From the NCBI RefSeq assembly GCF_900163665.1, contig NZ_FUIA01000016.1, positions 339,321 to 403,320 on the forward strand: a stretch of DNA of 64,000 nucleotides, written 5' to 3'. The stretch comes from Frigoribacterium sp. JB110. Its GTDB lineage: Bacteria > Actinomycetota > Actinomycetes > Actinomycetales > Microbacteriaceae. A program made the translations under genes and the position numbers. The notes below the pieces were generated by a model. That model ran no database searches. It saw nothing but the letters and a program-made list of their open reading frames with translations, and was not told the DNA's origin. Positions within the stretch are counted from its first letter, which is position 1. The number at the start of each line of letters is the position of its first letter. Positions 33,565-40,800 of this stretch are shown here, piece by piece.

Positions 33565-35254
33565 AATTGATAAGGCTGAAACCCACGACCTTACGATCAA
33601 GGATGGAACTCGGGTCCTCCTTGGTCTTGGTTGGGTGCTGCCAGGGGTTGGATGGGCTCTGCAGTCGCTCCGGTGTCGGGGTGGGGCGGCTGGGTTCGAT
33701 CCCCTTTGCCACGTCGACGAGCGTCTCGAAAGGACGGGCGAGGTCGCTACGGATTTCGTCGTCGTTGTCTATGTAGATCTTGCGGAACAGTGCCTGATTG
33801 CACAGGCGTTTGCCGACGTCGTCGCTGAGGCTGTATAGGGCATGGCAGTTCTCGAGAAAGTCGACGGTGTCCGCGAGATATTCCTTGGTGTCTTGGTACT
33901 CGGAGTGCCGTTCCGTGATCAGCTGGCGAACCACTTCGAGTTCATCGCGGATGCGGTCCTGCTGGCGGATGAACTGGTTCATGTCGATGGCGTCGGCGAA
34001 GTGCAGTTCGAGCAGCTTGTCTTGCTCGCGGGTGAGACGGTCACGGGTTCGTGTGAGCTCGGCGAGTTCCTGTGTGGAGGCGGCATGCTGCTTGTCGAAG
34101 TCGTCATCGATCCGGGCCCGAAGCGTGCGCTTCATTGTTGGTGTGGCCTGGATCGTCTTGTAGTGGTTGGTGATGAGCTTCTCCACCAACTCGATGGGCA
34201 CGGCGCGACGGGTGCATGGAGTGCGGCGTGAGTTGCGGCCTGCGCAGATGAAGTACGGATAGATCGTCCCTGTCTTGCTCCGCGCGTGCTGGACGATCAG
34301 GCGGGAGCCGCACTGTCCGCAGTAGATGCTGCCTTTGAGGTAGTGGTCGTGGCGTTGGGTGCATTCGGCAGCGGAGGAATGAGCGCGCATCACTGTCTGG
34401 ACTTGGTACCAGACCTCGGGTGGGATGATCGGCTCGTGCGCGCCGTTGTAGGTGACACCGCGATAGACGACATCGCCCTTGTAGTACGGGTTGCTGAGCA
34501 TGCGGTGCAGCGAGCCGCTTCCGAGCGGCTTTGATGGGCGCTTCGGTGTGGGAAGACTGACGAGGCCACGCGCGCGAAGCTCGTCGCGCAGGCGGGTGAT
34601 GCTCCAGTCTCCGGTCGCGTATGCGCGGAACGCCCACGTGACCAGCGGGGTGCGGTCGGGGTCGATTTCGATGGTGCGGAGCTCGCGACCGACCTCGTCG
34701 CGCTTGCGGACGTTCAGGTAGCCGATCGGAGCTTTGGTGGGAGTGCCTCCCGTAGAGGCCTTCTGCACGAGACCCTTGGTGACTTCGGTGGCGAGGTTGC
34801 GGCTGTAGAACTCGGCGATGGAGGACATGATGCCGTGCAGCAGCATGCCAGACGGCGTCTCGTCGATGTTCTCCGTCGCGGAGACGAGCATCACGCCGGC
34901 CTCACGCAGCGCGAGATGGATGGTGACGTCGTCGGTGCGGTTGCGTGCGAGCCTGTCGACCTTGTGAACGATGCAGTACGAGATCCGGTGGGTCTTGACG
35001 TAGTCGATCATCTCCTGCAGCGCGGGACGGTCTGCCTTGCGGGCGGACTCGCCCGCGTCCACGAACTCTTTGACGATCCGGGCGCCCAGCGACTCCGCCT
35101 TCCGGTGGTTGGCTTCACGCTGTGCGGGGATGGAGAACCCCTCATCTGTACCTCCCTTCTCCGCTTGCTCCCGCGTGGACACGCGCAAGTAGGTGATCGC
35201 CCGTGCATCGGCCCCCGACGGAGGTTCTGGCATCAAGATCGCCCGGGTCTTCAT
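33521..35254 (-). CDS. Large serine recombinase (ICE integrase)
   Basis: A 577-residue large serine recombinase. The catalytic domain has the nucleophile in ITYLRVSTREQ (Ser near residue 26) and the active-site block VHKVDRLARNRTDD. The Recombinase domain (LPTPKRPSKPLGSGSLHRMLSNPYYKGDVVYRGV) and a zinc ribbon (IYCGQCGSRL...FICAGRNSRRTPC) follow, then a long coiled coil (about 390-490). It performs site-specific integration and excision, here at tRNA-Met. The last 13 codons (VAEAGLEPATSRL and stop) lie inside the tRNA gene, so the C-terminal tail depends on the attachment site. Its ATG overlaps the upstream gene's stop by 4 bases. Confidence 0.93.
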   Translation of the reverse strand: MKTRAILMPEPPSGADARAITYLRVSTREQAEKGGTDEGFSIPAQREANHRKAESLGARIVKEFVDAGESARKADRPALQEMIDYVKTHRISYCIVHKVDRLARNRTDDVTIHLALREAGVMLVSATENIDETPSGMLLHGIMSSIAEFYSRNLATEVTKGLVQKASTGGTPTKAPIGYLNVRKRDEVGRELRTIEIDPDRTPLVTWAFRAYATGDWSITRLRDELRARGLVSLPTPKRPSKPLGSGSLHRMLSNPYYKGDVVYRGVTYNGAHEPIIPPEVWYQVQTVMRAHSSAAECTQRHDHYLKGSIYCGQCGSRLIVQHARSKTGTIYPYFICAGRNSRRTPCTRRAVPIELVEKLITNHYKTIQATPTMKRTLRARIDDDFDKQHAASTQELAELTRTRDRLTREQDKLLELHFADAIDMNQFIRQQDRIRDELEVVRQLITERHSEYQDTKEYLADTVDFLENCHALYSLSDDVGKRLCNQALFRKIYIDNDDEIRSDLARPFETLVDVAKGIEPSRPTPTPERLQSPSNPWQHPTKTKEDPSSILDRKVVGFSLINLVAEAGLEPATSRL

Positions 35255-35655
35255 CGGTCTGCTGTCCGTGCAAATTCAGCCAGATTCAGGATCTTCGGCG
35301 TCTCACCTGCATCGATTTCCACGGCGAGATGCACCTCGTCGACGCCGCAACGGTGCAGTTCTTCGATGATGGTGAAGAACGCTGGCCAAGAACGAGCGAT
35401 GCGTCCCACGTCGTTGACGATGCAGATGCGGACATCGTGGAGGAGCACGTGCTGCAGGAGGGCATCCATGCCTGGCCTGTCAGCAGTCGTCATCCCAGAT
35501 ACGCCATCGTCATGGAACGAAGCCTCAAGACGGTAGCCGGTGCGTGAGGCGTACTTCTCGATGGCCTTGTGCATGACCTCGAAGTGGTCGCAGGCGTCGC
35601 GCCGAGCGGTCCGTATGTATCCGATGGCGGACTCAGGAGCAGAGTTGTCGCTCAT
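35251..35655 (-). CDS. Catalytically inactive resolvase-like protein coupled to integrase
   Basis: Using ATG 35655 (GAAGAGAGAAG upstream), 134 residues covering only a resolvase N-terminal domain. It aligns with the integrase: GYIRTARRD against TYLRVSTRE, so the nucleophilic Ser is Ala (residue 17), and VNDVGRIARS against VHKVDRLARN, so the catalytic Asp is Gly (residue 84) while both Arg remain. GVSGMTTADRPGMDALL is the usual third block. No DNA-binding or C-terminal domain follows. It overlaps the integrase ATG by 4 bases, so both are made together. It cannot cut DNA; a regulatory or directionality role is a guess. Confidence 0.8.
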   Translation of the reverse strand: MSDNSAPESAIGYIRTARRDACDHFEVMHKAIEKYASRTGYRLEASFHDDGVSGMTTADRPGMDALLQHVLLHDVRICIVNDVGRIARSWPAFFTIIEELHRCGVDEVHLAVEIDAGETPKILNLAEFARTADR

Positions 35656-35808
35656 GGTTGTCTTCTCTCTTCGGTGAGGATGACCGCACCGATATGCGGA
35701 GAGTGTGAAGACAACCCGAAGGCCTGGCCCCTTTCCACGAGGCCAGTGGGACCGGTCAAGCCGGTCAAGGTCACGCTCCGCACCCGGCGTCGCCAGAGGT
35801 GCGGCCAT

Positions 35809-36021
35809 TTAATTATATCCGTCTTCCTCCGCCTCTCGCCGGAAGTCGGGGGAGAGAGGTGTTGTGGATGGTGAGCTGTGAGCGTGATCCTGGCGAGCAC
35901 GGTCGGCACGTTGTCCAGCGAGACGGATTAGCGCCTGCGAGAGTTTGTCGAGGTCCGGTTCATCGTGTGGATCCGTACGGACGCGCCAGGATTGCTCGGT
36001 CGGACGGTGTTGGCGGGGCAT
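35809..36021 (-). CDS. Small conserved ICE protein
   Basis: Using ATG 36021, with AGGAG seven bases upstream, 70 residues. The centre is WRVRTDPHDEPDLDKLSQALIRLAGQRADRA, an amphipathic helix flanked by basic and acidic residues; the C-terminal 20 residues are polar. I recall similar small proteins near integrases in actinobacterial ICEs, but no function is known. A longer version from 36090 adds an N-terminus without ribosome site. The next 150 bases towards 36172 hold nothing I can name. Confidence 0.6.
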   Translation of the reverse strand: MPRQHRPTEQSWRVRTDPHDEPDLDKLSQALIRLAGQRADRARQDHAHSSPSTTPLSPDFRREAEEDGYN

Positions 36022-36171
36022 GATCATCTCCTGGGCTACGCTCGCGTCGGTCGTGTGTCGGGTTGGGTTCTGTGGGGCGAGTAGGCGCACGCTGATGCGG
36101 CCCGTGGACAGTGCTATGGATAGGGTCCAGGCTCGCAGCGCTGGTGAGAGCGCATAGTGTTTGCGAGCGAT

Positions 36172-36759
36172 CTACCCGCTACCGCGAGCTTCTCGTGCGG
36201 CTTCCTTGGCTTCCCGAGCGCGGACATCGGCGACGGCGAACTCGACGAAGTCGGCATCGCGATCGTCGATGCGTGTCTCCTGGTCGTCTTCCTCTCGTGC
36301 GTCTTCACCGGGCCAGACCGTCTGCCGAGTTGGCCTGTCGTATTGGAGTTTCGTGCCGTTGATGGTGACCCAGTTGCGGAGCCGGTTGCAGGCGGCGGCG
36401 AAGTCCGCGTGCCACAGGAGCGGTGCGGAACCATCTCGAGTGGGGTGGTAGCAGGTGAGCCAGTGGGTGTGCAGGGCGGAGAGTTCCCAGATGAGTTCCC
36501 AGTGCCGGTGCCACATGGGCGGGATGATCGCCGCGGGCAGGCCGTAGGTCGCGCGGAGCCAGTTCACCCAGCCGTTGAGCTGCAACCACTCGTGCTCGGC
36601 TTCCCGTGCGGACAGCAGGTTCCAGTTGATCGGCGCCGGAGGAGGCGCCGGGGCAGTGAACGAGGGCCCCTCGGTCGGGGCACTGCGAGGGCCGGAGGGC
36701 TCAGGTTCAGGCTGGTCGAGCTCGGGAATGTCGTCCGGGTCGAAGCCTTCGTCGTCCAT
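36172..36759 (-). CDS. Conserved hypothetical ICE protein (Trp-rich)
   Basis: Using ATG 36759 behind a GGAGGAGG site, 195 residues. An acidic, Pro-rich N-terminus (DDEGFDPDDIPELDQPEPEPSGP) is followed by a Trp-rich helical core: NWNLLSAREAEHEWLQLNGWVNWLRATYGLPAAIIPPMWHRHWELIWELSALHTHWL. RPTRQTVWPGED closes the core, and the tail is charged. The W-and-H pattern is loosely like DUF4913 proteins of actinobacterial plasmids and ICEs. No catalytic motif is evident. The 290-base gap 36760-37050 upstream probably holds divergent promoters; I see no clear motif there. Confidence 0.65.
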   Translation of the reverse strand: MDDEGFDPDDIPELDQPEPEPSGPRSAPTEGPSFTAPAPPPAPINWNLLSAREAEHEWLQLNGWVNWLRATYGLPAAIIPPMWHRHWELIWELSALHTHWLTCYHPTRDGSAPLLWHADFAAACNRLRNWVTINGTKLQYDRPTRQTVWPGEDAREEDDQETRIDDRDADFVEFAVADVRAREAKEAAREARGSG

Positions 36760-37050
36760 GCTGCCGCCTCCTCCGATTACTGTCGCTACATGCAGAGGTG
36801 CCCTCTCATTCCCACCCCACAGTGCCCCACCGATCGGGGGAGTCCTCGCCCCTGGGATAGCCACTGAGGGCATCGGCCTGGGGCGAAGGTCGGAGGTGCT
36901 CGGTAAAGTAGAGGGGTCAGCAAGCCGCGTGATGGCGGGCGAGGAGGTGAGGCCGGTGACCGATTCGGATCGCGGAAAACGCGAACAGGGAGCGTCGACT
37001 TCGACTTCCGTGTCGTCGACCTGAACGCCGCAGAACGATGGGGGTCGGGG

Positions 37051-37791
37051 ATGATCGAACCGCCGCCGGACAAATCGACATGGCCTCCTGGATTGCCGAG
37101 GACGATCGCCGAGTATGCCGACGCGTACCTGGCTGATCTGCTTGACCCGTTGACTGCCGACATGCGACACGTGATCGTCCAGAGCCTCACGATGGGCTAC
37201 CTGGGTGGGCCGTTCCCGGATAGGGAAATGGTACAGCGCCTGATCGAAGTGCAGACCGGGCGGATCACGCCGGCCCAGTACGACTCGTGGGTGATGGAGA
37301 GCGTGGGGCGTCTGCCGACCGCGGAGCCGGGAGGTGGCATCGGGCACATTTTGGGGCGCCTGGAGAACGGGTACGAGGTCGGCGGCACGAGGGAGAAGAT
37401 GCTGGAACTGCTTTCCGCCATGGACGACACCACCTCACTCGTACCGGCGATCACCGACGCCGCGAACCGCGGACTGCTGAGCCGCGCCGAAGCCGACGCC
37501 GTATTGTCAGCCGCTCTGAGCCTTCCGGTGTTGCCGCCGGTGGTTCCCCTGCCGGACGATATCGAGCCGTTGCCGGATAACTATCCGCCGCCGACGCCGG
37601 GCTACGGGTGCGTGTCGATCCCGGCCGGGACCGTGATCCACGGGTTCGCAACCCTCGATGCCTATCAGGCGTCGCGGGAGATCATCCACCGTGTCAGCGC
37701 AGGAGAACTGGATCCGGCGGAGGGCGAGCAGATGCTCGAGGCTCTCAAGAGCGACTACATCGCCGGGGAACCATCTACCGACGCAGGATAG
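37051..37791 (+). CDS. Hypothetical ICE protein with antitoxin-VbhA-like helical segments
   Basis: A 246-residue protein starting at ATG 37051 after a GGGGG site. It is the only gene of this ICE half on the plus strand before the cargo. Two short segments look alike and recall the VbhA antitoxin motif: MVQRLIEVQTGRITPAQYDSWVMESV (about residues 60-85) and SREIIHRVSAGELDPAEGEQMLEALKSDY (about 209-237). A third, ITDAANRGLLSRAEADAVLSAAL, has the same turn. No Fic toxin gene is nearby. A Pro-rich stretch (VLPPVVPLPDDIEPLPDNYPPPTPGYG) separates halves. I cannot assign a function. Confidence 0.6.
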   Translation: MIEPPPDKSTWPPGLPRTIAEYADAYLADLLDPLTADMRHVIVQSLTMGYLGGPFPDREMVQRLIEVQTGRITPAQYDSWVMESVGRLPTAEPGGGIGHILGRLENGYEVGGTREKMLELLSAMDDTTSLVPAITDAANRGLLSRAEADAVLSAALSLPVLPPVVPLPDDIEPLPDNYPPPTPGYGCVSIPAGTVIHGFATLDAYQASREIIHRVSAGELDPAEGEQMLEALKSDYIAGEPSTDAG

Positions 37792-37855
37792 GCCGGACGC
37801 CCCCGCGCGCACCGACAGCGAAGACACTTCGCCGGAACCCGGTCGTCCCGTTCCG

Positions 37856-40800
37856 CTACAAGAACGGCCCATCCCTGGATGTGTCCGCGGAGTGGACCAT
37901 GTCCCGGAGGAGAGCCGTCACCGAGACCTGTGGATCGGGAGCTGGATGTGGGGCGGGGTCGGCGCGCGACCCCAGCGACGGCCGATAATCGCGCACGTCC
38001 TGCTTGTCGAACGGTGCACGCACGCTCGGAGTCGACGCGTCGGCGCGGCCTGCCGGGGCATGTATGACGGCTGGGTCTGGGGCGCTGCCACCTGGCATGG
38101 TTGCGCCTGGTGCTGGTTCGCTCAGTTCAGCGAGCTTGGCGTCGATCTCATCCAGCCGCGCGTGCGCGGCGCGGAGTGCTTCCGCGTGCTTGAAGGGGAC
38201 GCCGATGCGCTGTTCGGCTTCGTCGAGAGTTTCCTGCTCTTGGCGGATTTCGTTGGTGAGTGTTTCGATGATGGTGGGGAGTTGGGAGGCGCGGTTCTCG
38301 AGGCGTTGTATCAGGCCGACGGTGGGGGAGAGGATCTGGTCGCGGGGGAGCCCGAAGCTGGTGCGGGGGAGGTTCTCGAGGGAGAAGTGCACCTGCACGG
38401 TCCCGAAGCTCGCGGACGCGCGGGCGTGGATCTGGAGCCCTGAGACGGAGCCGAGTCGTCCAAGGTCGCGTTCGGCGTAGTCGGAGAGGTATTGGATGTT
38501 CTGATCGCGCGCCCAGTAGGCGACGGCTTCGGCGGCGTCCACGCGGGAGTCGTAGTGGTGGCCCGAGATGGTGATCTGGAAGCGGTCGCCGCTGGTGTCG
38601 CGGATCCGGGGGAGTGCTGCGGTGAGCGCTGCGATGTCGCGCTGGGCGTGGTCGATGATCTCTGCGGCGCGGGACTTGGTGTGGTGCAGCATGGACTGGT
38701 TGCGGGAGTGGGCGCGTTCGAGGCGTTGCAGTTTCGTGTAGTCGTTCTGCGCGATGGATTTCTCCAGCATGAGCGGGTTGCCGGAGGCGATCGCTTTGGC
38801 TTCGGCGGCGGAGAGGGCTGCGGAGTCGATCTCTTCGATTTCGCGGACGTCGAGGCTGCCGCGCATGATCTGCCCGATGAACCGCGCTTTTCGTTCGATG
38901 CCCTGCCACATGTACGAGTCGAACGACCCTTCGGTGACGATACGGGTGATGACCACTTCGTCGTTCTGGTTGCCTTGTCGGATCACGCGTCCTTCGCGTT
39001 GGGCGATGTCGCTGGGCCGCCACGGGCAGTCGAGGTGGTGCAGGGCGACCGCCCTGGCTTGGACGTTCGTGCCGACGCCCATCTTCTCGGTCGACCCGAC
39101 GAGGACGGCGATGTGGCCGGTGCGGGCGGCGGCGAACAGTCGTGCTTTGTCGGTGTCGGTCTTCGCTTCGTGCATGAACCGGACCGCACCGTCGGGCATC
39201 CCGCGCTGCTGGAGCTGGGCGCGGAGTTCGTCGTATACGTTCCAGCGGTCCTTGTTCGGGGTGCCGAGGTCGCAGAACACCAGCTGCAGCCCGCCGCGCA
39301 CCGGGGACGGCTCATCGGTCGTCGGGTCGGTGAACGAGCGGTCGGCGTGCTGGTTCCAGACGCGGTGGATCATGTCGGCGGCGACATCCACCTTGGAGGG
39401 GCCAGATGGGGTGGCGGGGAGGACGAGGCGGACGTCGAGGGCTGCTTTGCGGCCGTCGGCGGAGATCTTCAGCATGTTGTCCTCGTCCGGGCGGACGGCT
39501 TTGCTCTGGACGCGTTCGGCACGGGTTGCGATGTCATCGATGTACGCCTGCAGCTCCCGGGTGGGTTCGATCACAACCGTGTCCGCGGCCCGCTTCCCAT
39601 CTCCGCGTTCGGCGATCTCCGGCACGGGAAGCTTCAGGTCTTCGGCGGTCTTCACGTCGGCGAACACGGACCACAGCCGCAGCATCTCGGGGACGTTCTG
39701 GAATCTCGCGAAGCGTGTCTTGAGGCGGAAGGAGCTGCCGGTGGGGGACATCTCCATCTCGGTGACGGTCTCCCCGAACGTTGCCGCCCACGCGTCGAAG
39801 TGCCCGAGGCCGGCTTCTTCGAGGAGGTCGGGGCGCAGGTAGCGTTGCATGACGTACGCCTCGGTCACGGAGTTCGCGATGGGAGTCGCGGTGGCGCCGG
39901 TGACGACCCGGTCATGTCCCCGGTGGCGGAGGGATTCGAGTTTCAGGTGCAGGTCGCTGGCACGTTCGGAGCCGTCGATGGAGGCGTCGCGGATGTTGGA
40001 TTCGGTGGCGAGGTTCTTGTACATGTGCATCTCGTCGACGACGACGTAGTCCACACCGGTCGCCTCGAACGTGATTCCCGGATCCCGTGCCTTGTCCACG
40101 AGTCCCTTGAGCTTGTTCTCGGCCTGCAGGAGCCGTTTCTGGATGCGCTTCACACTCATCCGGTCTTCACCCTTCGCGGCCTCGTAGGCGGCTTTGAGCT
40201 CGACGACCTGCCGTTCGATGTACCGATGTTCGGTCTCCGGGTCGACGCGGATGCGGGCGAACGCCCCCTGGGTGAGGATGATCCCGTCCCAGTCGCTTGC
40301 CGCAGCCCTCGCGACGAACAGGCGCCTGCGGTCCGCGGTGAGATCCCCACTGGAGGCGGCGAGCACACGGGCACGCGGGTAGATCTGCAACCACTCCCTC
40401 GAGAACTGTTCGAGCATGTGGTTGGGGACCACGACCATCGGCTTCTGAATGAGCCCCATGCGGCGCATCTCCATGACCCCGGCGACCATTTCCGCGGTCT
40501 TGCCCGCACCGACCTCGTGGAACAGGCCGGTGGCGGGCTCGGCGATCATTCGTCCGACCGCCGCCCGCTGGTGCGGGCGCGGGGTGAAGCTTTTCGCCAT
40601 GCCGGGGAAGGTGAGGTATTCGCCGGCGGTGGTGTAGTCGCGCAGGACGATGCTGTTGAAGCGGCGGTTGTACTCGTCGGTGAGGACCCGGGCACGTTCG
40701 GGCTCCTCCCACACCCACTCAGAGAACCGCTCCTGCAACTGGTCGGCCTTCTCCTGCGCGGCGGTGGTTTCGACGGGGTTGAAGATGCGGATCGTGGTGC

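Noticed and set aside
36932..37024. Short frame upstream of the 37051 gene (and a possible N-terminal extension of it)
   Set aside because: The in-frame upstream stretch has no ATG, GTG or TTG start, and the overlapping short frame has no ribosome site; kept as intergenic.
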